From positions 372,001-436,000 of the forward strand of contig NZ_JAGGJV010000002.1 in NCBI RefSeq assembly GCF_017873135.1: a stretch of DNA of 64,000 nt, given 5' to 3'. A program made the translations under genes and the position numbers. Source of the stretch: Rhizobium herbae (GTDB lineage Bacteria; Pseudomonadota; Alphaproteobacteria; Rhizobiales; Rhizobiaceae). The notes beneath the pieces are model-generated. The model had not been told where the DNA came from, did no database searches, and was given only the letters and a program-made list of their open reading frames with translations. Shown piece by piece: positions 17,509 to 26,275 of this stretch; positions within the stretch are counted from its first letter, which is position 1; each line of letters begins with the position of its first letter.

Positions 17509-18309
17509 ATGCCCAACCTTCTCGTCAAGCCAAACGGCACCTCCGGTCTCGTCCATGACATCACGCCGCAATCCGCCGGCTGGACCTATGTCGGTTTCGG
17601 CCTCAACCGGTTGGCTTCTGGCGAAAAGACGGCGGGCGAAAGCGCCGATCGCGAAACCTGCCTCGTGCTCGTCTCCGGCAAGGCGAAAGTCTCGGTCGAT
17701 GGCGAGGATTTCGGCGAGCTGGGTGAGCGCATGACGCCGTTCGAGGGCCAGCCCTATGCGGTCTATGTGCCGAAGGGCAGCCGCTGGGAGGCAACGGCAA
17801 CGACGGCGCTCGATCTCGCCGTCTGCTCCGCTCCGGGCGGCGAAGGCTACAAGACGAAGGTGATCCGTCCGGGAACGCATCCGCAGATGACGCGCGGCAA
17901 GGCGACCAATACGCGCTACGTCACCAACATCATGCCGGAAGACGACAACGCGGCACATTCGCTGCTGGTGGTCGAAGTCATCACGCCCGGCGGCCACACC
18001 TCGTCCTATCCGCCGCACAAGCACGACGAGGACAATCTGCCGGCCGAAAGCTTCCTCGAGGAAACCTATTATCACCGCCTGAATCCGGCTCAGGGCTTTG
18101 CCATGCAGCGGGTCTATACCGATGACAGGTCGCTGGACGAGGCGATGGCGGTCGAGGATGGCGATGTCACGCTGGTGCCGAAGGGCTATCATCCGGTTGC
18201 CGCCATCCATGGTTACGACCTCTACTACCTCAACGTCATGGCCGGTCCGTCGCGCGTCTGGAAATTCAACAATGCCAAGGAACATGCCTGGCTGTTTACC
18301 GGCGTCTGA
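17509..18309 (+). CDS. iolB: 5-deoxy-glucuronate isomerase
   Basis: 266 residues, a bicupin of the KduI/IolB family. The second cupin has the metal-ligand motif YPPHKHDEDNLPAES (about residue 165), followed by a late His in PKGYHPVAA. It converts 5-deoxy-D-glucuronate to 5-dehydro-2-deoxy-D-gluconate, the substrate of IolC. It is the last gene of the inositol operon; the upstream steps (inositol uptake and iolG dehydrogenase) are not in this window. The start ATG is preceded by CAGGAG. Confidence 0.95.
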   Translation: MPNLLVKPNGTSGLVHDITPQSAGWTYVGFGLNRLASGEKTAGESADRETCLVLVSGKAKVSVDGEDFGELGERMTPFEGQPYAVYVPKGSRWEATATTALDLAVCSAPGGEGYKTKVIRPGTHPQMTRGKATNTRYVTNIMPEDDNAAHSLLVVEVITPGGHTSSYPPHKHDEDNLPAESFLEETYYHRLNPAQGFAMQRVYTDDRSLDEAMAVEDGDVTLVPKGYHPVAAIHGYDLYYLNVMAGPSRVWKFNNAKEHAWLFTGV

Positions 18310-18320
18310 TGCGCTATTCT

Positions 18321-18340
18321 GCCTCCCTGCAAAGGGAGGC
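18321..18340 (+). promoter_or_regulatory. Hairpin that contains the Shine-Dalgarno of the GFA gene
   Basis: GCCTCCCT and AGGGAGGC form a perfect 8-bp stem closed by a GCAA tetraloop. The right arm is the GGGAGG ribosome-binding site five bases before the ATG at 18345. The stem lies 11 bases after the iolB stop. It could lower translation of the GFA gene or open with temperature or ribosome passage. Confidence 0.55.
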
Positions 18341-18344
18341 TCCA

Positions 18345-18749
18345 ATGAAGATCGATGGACAATGCCATTGCGGCCGCGTCACCTACGAGGCCGAGATCGA
18401 GCCCGATGATGTTTCGATCTGCCATTGCACCGATTGCCAGCATCTGACCGGCTCGGTCTATCGGGTCACGGTGGCCGCGCCGAAAGACGATTTCCGCATC
18501 ACGGGCGGCGAGCCGAAAACCTACGTCAAGACCGGCGACAATGGCCGCACCCGCTTCCAGATGTTCTGCGGTGATTGCGGCTCGCCGATCTATACGACCG
18601 GCACCGACGAGGACGCCGGGGAGATCGGCATCCGCTGGGGCAATATCCGGCAGCGCGCGGTCCTTGCGCCGAAAAGCCAGATCTGGTGTTCTTCGGCGGC
18701 GAACTGGTTTGGCGAGCGCGATGCGCTGCCGGGCCGGGATCGTGATTGA
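18345..18749 (+). CDS. GFA/CENP-V domain zinc protein
   Basis: 134 residues with the three cysteine clusters of the glutathione-dependent formaldehyde-activating (Gfa) fold: CHCG near residue 7, CHCTDC near residue 28, and CGDCG near residue 75. These bind two zinc ions. Most members are not true Gfa enzymes, so the reaction is unknown. It follows iolB by 35 bases and precedes an AraC gene by nine; it may be read with either. Confidence 0.85.
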   Translation: MKIDGQCHCGRVTYEAEIEPDDVSICHCTDCQHLTGSVYRVTVAAPKDDFRITGGEPKTYVKTGDNGRTRFQMFCGDCGSPIYTTGTDEDAGEIGIRWGNIRQRAVLAPKSQIWCSSAANWFGERDALPGRDRD

Positions 18750-18758
18750 GGAGCGGCG

Positions 18759-19553
18759 ATGAAGACCGGTCAGTTCCGCATGCGGCGATGCGCGATGAAG
18801 GGCGTGGAAGCCGTCGAGGCCGATACGGTCCACAGCTTCGGCCGGCATACGCATGACCAGTTCGGCATTGGCGTGATCCTGCGCGGCGTGCAGAAATCCG
18901 CGAGCGGACGCGGACCGGTCGAGGCGGGGCCGGGCGACATGATCACGGTCAATCCGGGCGAAGTCCATGACGGCCATCCGATCGGCGAGGCGGGCCGGTC
19001 CTGGCGGATGCTCTATTTCGATCCCTCCCTCATTGCGGAAATGGTGCTCGATATCGGCGAAGGACGGACTGGCGATTTCGTATTCGCGCAGCCGGTGATG
19101 CATGAGCGGACCAGGATGGAGCGGTTTCTGCCGGTCTATGCCGCAATGACGCAGGCCTCTCAAACGCTGGCGCCGGAAGCGGCGCTGTTCCAACTGATCG
19201 CATCGCTGATGGATTGGCGGAAGACATCCCGGTTTGTGCCTCCGTCGGTCAGCCGGGCCAAGACCTTGATCGATGATGATCCGCTCTCCGGCGTGACCCT
19301 TGCCGATCTCGCGGAGGCGAGCGGCATCAGCCGCTTTCAGCTGGTGCGCGGGTTTGCCCAGGCGACCGGCATGACGCCGCACGCCTATCTCGTCCAGCGT
19401 CGCATCGGGATCGTGCGGCGGATGATTGCCGGGGGTACACCGCTTGCCGAGGCTGCTTTCGCCTGCGGGTTCGCCGACCAGAGCCACATGACGCGGACTT
19501 TCGTGCGTGCCTATGGCGTGACGCCCGGCGCCTATGCGCTGGCCTATAGCTGA
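18759..19553 (+). CDS. AraC-family transcriptional regulator
   Basis: 264 residues. An N-terminal cupin-like AraC-binding domain (HSFGRHTHDQFGIGVILRG, PGDMITVNPGEVHDGHP) is followed by two C-terminal helix-turn-helix units, from LADLAEASGISRFQLVRGFAQ (split at about residue 170) to FADQSHMTRTFVRAYGVTPGAY. Such AraC proteins are often paired with a LysE exporter, and a LysE gene follows 76 bases downstream, so it probably controls that exporter. The effector is unknown. Confidence 0.87.
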   Translation: MKTGQFRMRRCAMKGVEAVEADTVHSFGRHTHDQFGIGVILRGVQKSASGRGPVEAGPGDMITVNPGEVHDGHPIGEAGRSWRMLYFDPSLIAEMVLDIGEGRTGDFVFAQPVMHERTRMERFLPVYAAMTQASQTLAPEAALFQLIASLMDWRKTSRFVPPSVSRAKTLIDDDPLSGVTLADLAEASGISRFQLVRGFAQATGMTPHAYLVQRRIGIVRRMIAGGTPLAEAAFACGFADQSHMTRTFVRAYGVTPGAYALAYS

Positions 19554-19629
19554 CGGGCTGCAATTTCGTTCAAGACCCAAAGATGGCAATCCGGTTTGCT
19601 GCCGGTTTCCTCATCGAACGGAGAGCGTC

Positions 19630-20241
19630 TTGACCCTCGAATATCTGCTGACATCCATCGTCGTCATTCTCCTGCCCGGCACCGGTGTGCTCTACACGCT
19701 GGCGATCGGGCTCAACTCCGGTGCCCGTGCCAGCGTGGTTGCCGCGTTCGGCTGCACGCTCGGCATCCTGCCGCATATCGTCGCCAGCGTTGCGGGCCTC
19801 GCGGCTTTGCTCCACGCCAGCGCGCTGGCCTTCGAGCTCATCAAGTATTTGGATGTCGCCTATCTGCTCTACATGGCGTGGAGCGTTCTGAGGGACACCG
19901 AAAGCCTTCGGTTGACGGATGAAGCGAAGCCCGTGCCTGCAGGCAGGATTATTGCAACGGCCATTCTGCTCAACAGCCTCAATCCGAAACTGTCGTTGTT
20001 CTTCCTCGCTTTCCTGCCACAGTTCGTGCCCACCGGCACGCCGTCCCCGACGTTGTTCATGCTGGGACTTGCCGCCGTGTTCATGGCCCTGACCTTCATC
20101 GTCTTCGTGTTCTACGGCGTCTTTGCTGCGGCGGCGCGGCGCTATGTCATCGCAAGGCCGGGTGTGACCACCTGGCTGCGGCGCGGTTTTGCAGGGGCCT
20201 TCGGCCTGATGGGGCTGCGGCTTGCTTTGTCGGCGCGGTGA
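19630..20241 (+). CDS. LysE-family amino-acid exporter
   Basis: 203 residues with six hydrophobic segments. The LysE/RhtB signature is present near the N-terminus in the form ILLPGTGVLYTLAIGLNSG, and the NSLNPKLSLFFLAFLPQFV motif lies near residue 118. It should export an amino acid or related small molecule. The start appears to be TTG; no in-frame ATG precedes the first helix. It follows the AraC gene, which suggests a regulator-exporter pair. Confidence 0.85.
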   Translation: MTLEYLLTSIVVILLPGTGVLYTLAIGLNSGARASVVAAFGCTLGILPHIVASVAGLAALLHASALAFELIKYLDVAYLLYMAWSVLRDTESLRLTDEAKPVPAGRIIATAILLNSLNPKLSLFFLAFLPQFVPTGTPSPTLFMLGLAAVFMALTFIVFVFYGVFAAAARRYVIARPGVTTWLRRGFAGAFGLMGLRLALSAR

Positions 20242-20380
20242 AAGCCGGGAAGAAAGCGCGCTCGGCGATGGCGAAAAGGCGATATCCGTTTGATCTCAGA
20301 CGGGAATCCCCTTATTCGAACGGGGAAGCTCCGCTCGCGCAAAGTCGGGCGGAGAGCCAGACCTTCAAAGGAGCCGCCCC

Positions 20381-21055
20381 TTGTCTTCCGCGTCGTCGCC
20401 GGTTTTCGGCAAGAAATATTCCGCCTTCCTGTTCGATATGGACGGAACGCTGCTGAGTTCGATCGAAGCGGCCGAGCGGGTGTGGGGAAAATGGGCTGAA
20501 AGCCATGGCCTTGATGTCGCGACCTTTCTGCCGACCATGCACGGCAAGCGCGGCGTCGATACGATCCGGCAGCTGGGCCTGCCCGGTGTCGATCCCGAAG
20601 CGGAATCGGCGATCATCTGCCAGGGCGAGATCGAGGACGTCGAGGGTGTGAAGCCCCTGCCGGGCGCGATCGAGTTCTTGAAGAGTCTGCCGCCGGAGCG
20701 CTGGGCGATCGTCACGTCCTCGCCGCGCGAACTCGCCAAGGTCCGCATCGCCGCTGCCGGTCTTCCCGAACCGAAGTACATCGTCATCGCCGAGGATGTC
20801 TCGCGCGGCAAGCCGAGCCCGGAATGCTACCTGCTCGGCGCAAAGCGCGTCGGCTTCGATGCCAGGGACTGCTTGGTGTTCGAGGATGTGGCGGCCGGTG
20901 TGATCGCTGGGGAATCGGCCGGTTCGGACGTCATGGTCATCACCGCGACCCATACGCATCCGTTCGTAACGTCGCATCCGACCATCCCCGGCTATATCGG
21001 CATCGAGGTCTCGGTCGATGAAAATGGCGACCTCACCCTGATCGACCGCCGTTAG
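20381..21055 (+). CDS. HAD-superfamily phosphatase
   Basis: 224 residues. HAD motif I is FLFDMDGTLLSS near residue 16, motif II is the Thr/Ser in IVTSSP, motif III is the Lys in RGKPSPE, and motif IV is VFEDVAAGV. A cap domain lies between motifs I and II, as in beta-phosphoglucomutase and 2-deoxyglucose-6-phosphatase types. It likely acts on a sugar phosphate. The start is TTG with a good AAAGGAG upstream; there is no better ATG. Confidence 0.85.
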   Translation: MSSASSPVFGKKYSAFLFDMDGTLLSSIEAAERVWGKWAESHGLDVATFLPTMHGKRGVDTIRQLGLPGVDPEAESAIICQGEIEDVEGVKPLPGAIEFLKSLPPERWAIVTSSPRELAKVRIAAAGLPEPKYIVIAEDVSRGKPSPECYLLGAKRVGFDARDCLVFEDVAAGVIAGESAGSDVMVITATHTHPFVTSHPTIPGYIGIEVSVDENGDLTLIDRR

Positions 21056-21066
21056 CAGGATGGATG

Positions 21067-21423
21067 TCAACCTCCTCCATGCGAGAGGATGTTGACGATC
21101 GTGCCAAAGGGATCGCGTACATAGAAGCGGCGCACGCCCCATGGCTCGTCGGTGATGTCGTAGATGATCGCAAAGCCCATTGTCCTGGCCTTTTCATAGA
21201 CGTCATCGACATTGTCGACTTCGATCGAAAGCTGCGGCACCGGCGTGCCGGAGCCACCTTCGCTGGCGACCGAAACTTGTGCGGATGCCTGCCGGTCTGA
21301 AGCGAAGGTAACGATCCAGCCGTGATCCATGGCGAGATCAAGCCCGAGCAGATCGCCGTAGAAGGCTTGTGCTGCCTTCGGATCGAGCGCATGCAGGTTG
21401 GCGACGATCCGCCGAACGGTCAT
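21067..21423 (-). CDS. VOC-superfamily (glyoxalase/bleomycin-resistance fold) protein
   Basis: 118 residues, one VOC module. Typical positions are AFYGDLLGLDLAMDHGWIV, the middle QLSIEVDNVDDVYEKA and the end RRFYVRDPFGTIVNIL. The family binds a metal or a ligand; the substrate is not evident. Its ATG lies three bases after the stop of the ketopantoate reductase-like gene on the same strand, so the two are co-transcribed. Confidence 0.82.
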   Translation of the reverse strand: MTVRRIVANLHALDPKAAQAFYGDLLGLDLAMDHGWIVTFASDRQASAQVSVASEGGSGTPVPQLSIEVDNVDDVYEKARTMGFAIIYDITDEPWGVRRFYVRDPFGTIVNILSHGGG

Positions 21424-21426
21424 CGT

Positions 21427-22473
21427 TCAGGCGCTCCCGCGCGCTTGTGCCATCGACTGATCGAGCTGTGAAATCAATAACAGGAGCATGTCGTTTGCCG
21501 GTGTCGGCACGCCGGCCATGCGCGCGAGCTGGGTGACGGCAAGTGTGAGCGGGGTGATCTCCATCGGACGTCCCTGTTCGAGATCCTGCAGCATCGACGT
21601 CTTGGCGTTGCCCAGGCTGCGGGTATGCTCCAACCGCTGGTCGATCGTCGTGTCGACGCGGCAGCCCAGGCGTTCGGAGACGGCTTTTGTCTCTGTCATG
21701 ATCTTGCGCACCAGCGTTTCCAGCGGCCCGTCGACGATTTCGTCGATCCGGGCGCGGGTAAGGGCGCTGATGGGATTGAGGGCCGCATTGCCGAGCAGCT
21801 TCAGCCAGAGTTCGTCGCGGATGCGGTCGGTGGTTTTTATGGTCCAGCCGCTGGCCTGAAACAGGCCGGCGATTTCGGCAAGCGCCGGCGACAGGGCGCC
21901 AGAAGGTTCGCCCAGATGAAGCAGGCCGCTGCTGGTCAGGCGGATATGGCCAGGCTCGATCATTTGCGCGCCCTGATAGATCACCCCGCCGATAACCCGT
22001 TCGGGACTGATCCGCTGCCAGACAATACCGCCCGGATCGAGCGCCTCGATCTGCCGGCCCTCAAGGCCGCTTGCCGTGTCGCCATGAAAATACCACCACG
22101 GAATACCATTCTGGATCATCACCACGCGGCCACCCGGCTTCAGCAGGCGGGCGATATCGGCGCTTGCCGACGTCAGCTGATGGCCTTTGAGAGTGGCAAT
22201 GACGAGATCCTGCGGCTCAAGATCGGCGGCATTGTCGGTTGCCGCAAACCTTGCGACGAGCGGCTCTGTCTTTCCCTGTTCATGCAGATGCAGGCCGTTT
22301 TTACGGATTGCCTGCAGATGCGCGCCGCGGGCGATCGCCGAAATCGTCGAGCCTGCGAGCGCCGGGGAAGCGGCAAGCCGTGCCGCCAGCGCACCACCGA
22401 TGGCGCCGGCGCCGAAAATGCAGATGCTCCGGAAATGGGCCGAGAGGCCTGTTTTGGTTTCTGGGTTCTGCAT
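21427..22473 (-). CDS. 2-dehydropantoate 2-reductase family protein
   Basis: 348 residues. A Rossmann motif FGAGAIGGALAARLA lies near residue 20, and the ApbA/PanE C-terminal helical domain has ELWLKLLGNAALNPISALTRA with the catalytic Lys near residue 225. True PanE reduces ketopantoate with NADPH for pantothenate synthesis. The protein is longer than E. coli PanE (303 residues), and rhizobia carry several paralogues, so the substrate may differ. GGAGG precedes the ATG at 22473. It leads the small operon with the VOC gene. Confidence 0.82.
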   Translation of the reverse strand: MQNPETKTGLSAHFRSICIFGAGAIGGALAARLAASPALAGSTISAIARGAHLQAIRKNGLHLHEQGKTEPLVARFAATDNAADLEPQDLVIATLKGHQLTSASADIARLLKPGGRVVMIQNGIPWWYFHGDTASGLEGRQIEALDPGGIVWQRISPERVIGGVIYQGAQMIEPGHIRLTSSGLLHLGEPSGALSPALAEIAGLFQASGWTIKTTDRIRDELWLKLLGNAALNPISALTRARIDEIVDGPLETLVRKIMTETKAVSERLGCRVDTTIDQRLEHTRSLGNAKTSMLQDLEQGRPMEITPLTLAVTQLARMAGVPTPANDMLLLLISQLDQSMAQARGSA

Positions 22474-22540
22474 AGGGCCTCCGGCAAGCGGCTTCAAAAA
22501 ATGAGACGTTCCTGGTAGCAACCGTCTTCACCCGCTCCGG

Positions 22541-22630
22541 TCATCTAAGCTGGTCTCTCAGAAAATAATAGATACTCGCCGCAATCGGGACCACCGAAAG
22601 CGCCGTCCCGCCGAACCTTGGTGCCTGATA
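22541..22630 (-). other. In-frame open extension after the RF3 stop codon
   Basis: After the TGA of prfC the same frame stays open for 29 codons and then ends in TGA. The encoded stretch is hydrophobic (GGTALSVVPIAASIYYFLRD) and ends in a charged tail. It has no start codon of its own. It may be a readthrough tail, a relic of a membrane-protein gene, or chance. Confidence 0.3.
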
Positions 22631-24214
22631 TCACGCCGCCTTGGCGACGTGATATTCCTTGATGGCGATCATCTTGATCGCCGGATAGCGCTCCGCTTCA
22701 TAGCGCAGCGAGAATGAATCCTGCGCCAGGAACACCGGATCGCCGTCGAGATCGCGGGCGATGTCGCCGCGACGGGCGGTGATGAATTTGTCGAGATCCG
22801 CCGGCTGGTCGGCCGAAATCCAGCGGCAGACCGAGAAGCGCGCCACATCGAACGAGACCGGCAGGCCGTATTCCGATTGCAGCCGTTCTTTCAGAACATC
22901 CAGCTGCAGCGCGCCGACGACGCCGACGATGGCCGGAGAGCCGTCTTCGGGCGAGAACAGCTGCACGACGCCTTCCTCAGCCATCTGCTGCAGCGCCTCT
23001 TTCAGTTTCTTCGCCTTCATCGCATCTTCCAGGCGCACGCGGCGCAGGATTTCCGGCGAGAAGTTCGGCACGCCCTGGAACACCAGCTGTTCGCCTTCGG
23101 TCAGCGTGTCGCCGATGCGCAGGGTGCCGTGGTTCGGAATGCCCACCACATCGCCTGCATAGGCCGTGTCGGCCAGCTGGCGTTGCGAGGCGAAGAAGAA
23201 TTGCGGCGCCGTCAGCCCCAGCTGCTTGCCGGTGCGCGCAAGCCGCGCCTTCATGCCGCGCTCCAGCTTGCCGGAGCAGACGCGGGCAAAGGCGATGCGG
23301 TCGCGGTGGTTCGGGTCCATGTTCGCCTGGATCTTGAAGACGAAGGCGGTCATTTTCTCGTCGGTGGCGTGCACCGTGCGTGTGTCGGCCACCTGGTCGC
23401 GCGGCGGCGGGGCGATCTCGCCGAGCGCATTGATCAGGTCGCGCACACCGTAGTTCCTGAGCGCCGAGCCGAAGAACACGGGCGTGAGGTGTCCTTCAAG
23501 GAAAGCCTTCCTGTTGAAAGGCTTGCAGGCCTCGATCGCCAGCGAGGTTTCGTCGATGAAGGCGTCGCGCTCGTTTTCCGGCAGGCGGTGGGCGACCATT
23601 TCCGGGCCGTTGACCTTGGTGGGAATTTCCTGCGTGTCGGAGCCGCGCACGGTATTGTCGGCCAGATGATAGGAGCCGCAGAAGGTCTTCGAGCGGCCGA
23701 TCGGCCAGGTCACGGGGGCGCAGTCGAGCGCCAGTTTCTCTTCCACTTCATCGAGGATCTCGAAAGGATCGCGGCTTTCGCGGTCCATCTTGTTGATGAA
23801 GGTGATGATCGGGATGTCGCGCATGCGGCAGACTTCGAACAGCTTCAGCGTTCGCGGCTCGATGCCCTTGGCGGCGTCGATGACCATCACGGCCGCATCG
23901 ACAGCAGTCAGCGTGCGATAGGTGTCGTCGGCGAAGTCTTCGTGGCCGGGCGTGTCGAGAATGTTGAAGACATTGCCGTGATATTCGAAGGTCATCACCG
24001 AGGTGACGACCGAAATGCCGCGCTCGCGCTCGATCTTCATCCAGTCGGACCGCGTCTGGATGCGATCCTTCTTGGCCTTCACCTCGCCGGCAAGCTGGAT
24101 CGCTCCGCCGAACAGCAGCAGCTTTTCGGTCAGCGTCGTCTTGCCCGCGTCCGGGTGTGCGATAATAGCAAAGGTGCGGCGGCGGGAAACCGCCTCGGCG
24201 ATACTTTCGGCCAT
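22631..24214 (-). CDS. prfC: Peptide chain release factor 3
   Basis: 527 residues, normal for RF3. The GTPase domain has G1 AHPDAGKTTL near residue 19, the switch II motif DTPGHEDF and NKMD. The RF3-specific stretch KKDRIQTRSDWMKIERERGIS follows the P-loop in two parts. The protein recycles RF1 and RF2 from the ribosome after peptide release, using GTP. It is divergent from dut with about 100 bases between. Directly after the stop the frame continues for 29 hydrophobic codons (separate entry). Confidence 0.96.
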   Translation of the reverse strand: MAESIAEAVSRRRTFAIIAHPDAGKTTLTEKLLLFGGAIQLAGEVKAKKDRIQTRSDWMKIERERGISVVTSVMTFEYHGNVFNILDTPGHEDFADDTYRTLTAVDAAVMVIDAAKGIEPRTLKLFEVCRMRDIPIITFINKMDRESRDPFEILDEVEEKLALDCAPVTWPIGRSKTFCGSYHLADNTVRGSDTQEIPTKVNGPEMVAHRLPENERDAFIDETSLAIEACKPFNRKAFLEGHLTPVFFGSALRNYGVRDLINALGEIAPPPRDQVADTRTVHATDEKMTAFVFKIQANMDPNHRDRIAFARVCSGKLERGMKARLARTGKQLGLTAPQFFFASQRQLADTAYAGDVVGIPNHGTLRIGDTLTEGEQLVFQGVPNFSPEILRRVRLEDAMKAKKLKEALQQMAEEGVVQLFSPEDGSPAIVGVVGALQLDVLKERLQSEYGLPVSFDVARFSVCRWISADQPADLDKFITARRGDIARDLDGDPVFLAQDSFSLRYEAERYPAIKMIAIKEYHVAKAA

Positions 24215-24311
24215 GTGTCGAGATTCCTGTTCGTTGGGCCGTATCTAGCGACTCCGTGGATAACTTGCAATTCGCATTGACCGGCGCCGGCGTGGAAACC
24301 CAAATAGGGGG

Positions 24312-24782
24312 ATGACCCTGCACGCACAAACCCGCCCGACCTTGAACCTTGTTCGCCTGCCCAACGGCGCGGGCATCGATCTGCCCGCCTATGAGACATC
24401 GGGCGCTGCCGGCATGGACCTGCGCGCCGCTGTCGAGGCCGGTCAGCCATTGGTGCTGTCTCCGGGCAGGCGGGCGCTTGTGCCGACCGGCTTCATCTTC
24501 GAGGTTCCGGCGGGGTACGAGGCGCAGATCCGCCCGCGCTCCGGTCTTGCCTTCAAGAACGGCATCACCTGCCTCAATACCCCCGGCACCATCGATAGCG
24601 ATTATCGCGGCGAGGTGAAGGTTCTGCTGATCAATCTCGGCGACGCCGATTTCGTCATCGAGCGCGGCATGCGCATCGCCCAGATGGTGATCGCGCCGGT
24701 GACGCAGGTTTCCGTCCGCGAAACCGCGGACACCAGCGAAACGGTGCGCGGTGCCGGCGGTTTCGGCTCCACCGGCGTCTGA
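24312..24782 (+). CDS. dut: Deoxyuridine triphosphate nucleotidohydrolase (dUTPase)
   Basis: 156 residues, the usual size. The five dUTPase motifs are visible: motif 1 AAGMDLRA, motif 2 [11 protein letters not shown], motif 3 [17 protein letters not shown], motif 4 [10 protein letters not shown], and the C-terminal motif 5 [10 protein letters not shown]. The trimeric enzyme hydrolyses dUTP to dUMP and keeps uracil out of DNA. The stop codon is followed at once by the ATG of a GNAT gene, so they form an operon. Confidence 0.96.
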   Translation: MTLHAQTRPTLNLVRLPNGAGIDLPAYETSGAAGMDLRAAVEAGQPLVLSPGRRALVPTGFIFEVPAGYEAQIRPRSGLAFKNGITCLNTPGTIDSDYRGEVKVLLINLGDADFVIERGMRIAQMVIAPVTQVSVRETADTSETVRGAGGFGSTGV

Positions 24783-25679
24783 ATGCCTGGTGCGGCTGAC
24801 AGCCACGGCCTGACATTCCGGCAGGACTATTTTGGCGAGCCGGCGGCATGGGCCGGGCTGGTGGCGCTGCTGCACGATACGTTCGGCATCGATGTCGGCA
24901 TTCAGGATCGCTTCGGCGGACCGGACCCGACGAGCATGCCGTTTGGCTATTTCGACGAAGCAGGCACTTGCGTTGCCAATTTCAGCGCCTTTTCCATGCC
25001 CCTGATGATCGACGGACGTCTCGTCAAGGCGGCCGGGTTCCAATCCGGTGCGGTGCGGCCGGAGTGGCGGGGGCGTGGACTTTATCGCGACCTGATGCAC
25101 CGCGCGTTCGGCTGGTGCGATGTTCAAGGATTTGACTTCGGTCTTCTCCTCACCGACAAGCCGGCCGTCTATGAGCCTTATGGGTTCCGGATCTTGTCGC
25201 AGCATCGGTTCTCTGGTCCGCCGCCGGCGGGCGCGAAGCCGGTGGGTTCATTGCGTGCGCTCTCGCTGGAGAAATCCGCCGACCTGGCTTTGGTCATGCG
25301 GCTGTTGCGCGAAAGAACGCCGGTCTCCTCGATCTTCGCCGTCGCAGCGCAAACGGAAATGTTCCTGCTCAACGGCCACTTCGATCCCGACATCCAGCTT
25401 GCCTATCTCGACCAGTTTGACTCGATCGTTGCCTGGAAATCCGACGAAACGTCTTTTCAGCTTCTCGATATCGCCGGCAGAACGATTCCGCCGCTCTCCG
25501 CCGTTCTTGCGGCGCTCGATCAGAACCCGCATCGCGTCGATGTCTGTTTTCCGCCCGACCGGCTGCAATGGCAGGGCGTGCCGGAGCCGTTTGTCTCCTA
25601 TACCAGCCTGATGATCCGGGGAGATGCCGCCGATCGTTTGACCGGACCTGTCATGCTGTCGCCGATGGCCGAATTCTGA
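24783..25679 (+). CDS. GNAT-domain N-acetyltransferase, Eis-like size
   Basis: 298 residues. The N-terminal half is a GNAT domain with AAGFQSGAVRPEWRGRGLYR, where RGRGLYR binds acetyl-CoA (about residue 100), and the late motif DKPAVYEPYGFRIL. The C-terminal half, about 150-298, has no motif I recognise and may be a second, sterol-carrier-like or degenerate domain. The start codon abuts the dut stop, which shows translational coupling. The substrate is unknown. Confidence 0.78.
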   Translation: MPGAADSHGLTFRQDYFGEPAAWAGLVALLHDTFGIDVGIQDRFGGPDPTSMPFGYFDEAGTCVANFSAFSMPLMIDGRLVKAAGFQSGAVRPEWRGRGLYRDLMHRAFGWCDVQGFDFGLLLTDKPAVYEPYGFRILSQHRFSGPPPAGAKPVGSLRALSLEKSADLALVMRLLRERTPVSSIFAVAAQTEMFLLNGHFDPDIQLAYLDQFDSIVAWKSDETSFQLLDIAGRTIPPLSAVLAALDQNPHRVDVCFPPDRLQWQGVPEPFVSYTSLMIRGDAADRLTGPVMLSPMAEF

Positions 25680-25696
25680 CGATCACGCACTGACGA

Positions 25697-26140
25697 TCAC
25701 CCACTGGCGAGCGGCGGCAGCCTGCGCTTCACCGGCGATGATTTGACGATCGAGGTATTGGTCTGGGATTTCTCGGCAATGCGGTCAAGGATCGTGTCCA
25801 GTTGCTCCATGTCGCGCACGAGCAATTTGGCGATGAAGCAGTCGTCGCCCGTCACCTTGTCGCATTCGACGAATTCCGGTGTGTCCTGGATCATCTTCTC
25901 GACGATGTGCAGCATGCCCGGCATCGGGCGAACGCGCACCACCGCCTGCAGGGCATAACCGAGCGCTGCGGGATTGATGGAGACGGTAAAGCCCGTGATG
26001 ACGCCGCGATCCTCCAATCGGCGCAGCCGGTCGGCAGTGCTTGGCGAGGACAGGCCCGCCTCCTGCGCCAGTTCTTTCAGCGAAATGCGGGCGTTGGCGG
26101 AGAGTAGGTCGAGCAGGCGCCGGTCGAGATCGTCGAGCAT
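25697..26140 (-). CDS. Lrp/AsnC-family regulator
   Basis: 147 residues. The N-terminal helix-turn-helix reads ISLKELAQEAGLSSPSTADRL (about 20-40, split here) and the C-terminal RAM domain follows (about 65-145). The gene diverges from an EamA-type exporter, a common pairing in which the Lrp protein controls export of an amino acid or amine. GGAG precedes the ATG at 26140. A GATAA/TTATC dyad lies in the shared promoter region. Confidence 0.88.
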   Translation of the reverse strand: MLDDLDRRLLDLLSANARISLKELAQEAGLSSPSTADRLRRLEDRGVITGFTVSINPAALGYALQAVVRVRPMPGMLHIVEKMIQDTPEFVECDKVTGDDCFIAKLLVRDMEQLDTILDRIAEKSQTNTSIVKSSPVKRRLPPLASG

Positions 26141-26180
26141 TGGAAACTCCATAAGGTGAAATATACAGTTCGCCTTCCAT

Positions 26181-26194
26181 GATAAGGTATTATC
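26181..26194. promoter_or_regulatory. Candidate Lrp operator dyad
   Basis: GATAA-GGTA-TTATC is a perfect 5-4-5 dyad in the AT-rich 135 bases between the Lrp-type regulator and the EamA transporter. AT-rich imperfect dyads are usual for Lrp/AsnC proteins. No experiment is implied. Confidence 0.4.
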
Positions 26195-26275
26195 ACATAA
26201 CAGCCTTCCATAATCCATATATCTGAGCGCGGAGGCATATTACTCTTCTGCCATTCAATCGATGGAGTGGATACG

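Noticed and set aside
16357-18345. 662-codon minus-strand open frame opposite iolE and iolB
   Set aside because: It runs antisense through two certain genes and a repeat; high GC alone explains it.
22877-24280. 467-codon plus-strand frame opposite RF3
   Set aside because: Shadow of prfC with no domain or start signal.
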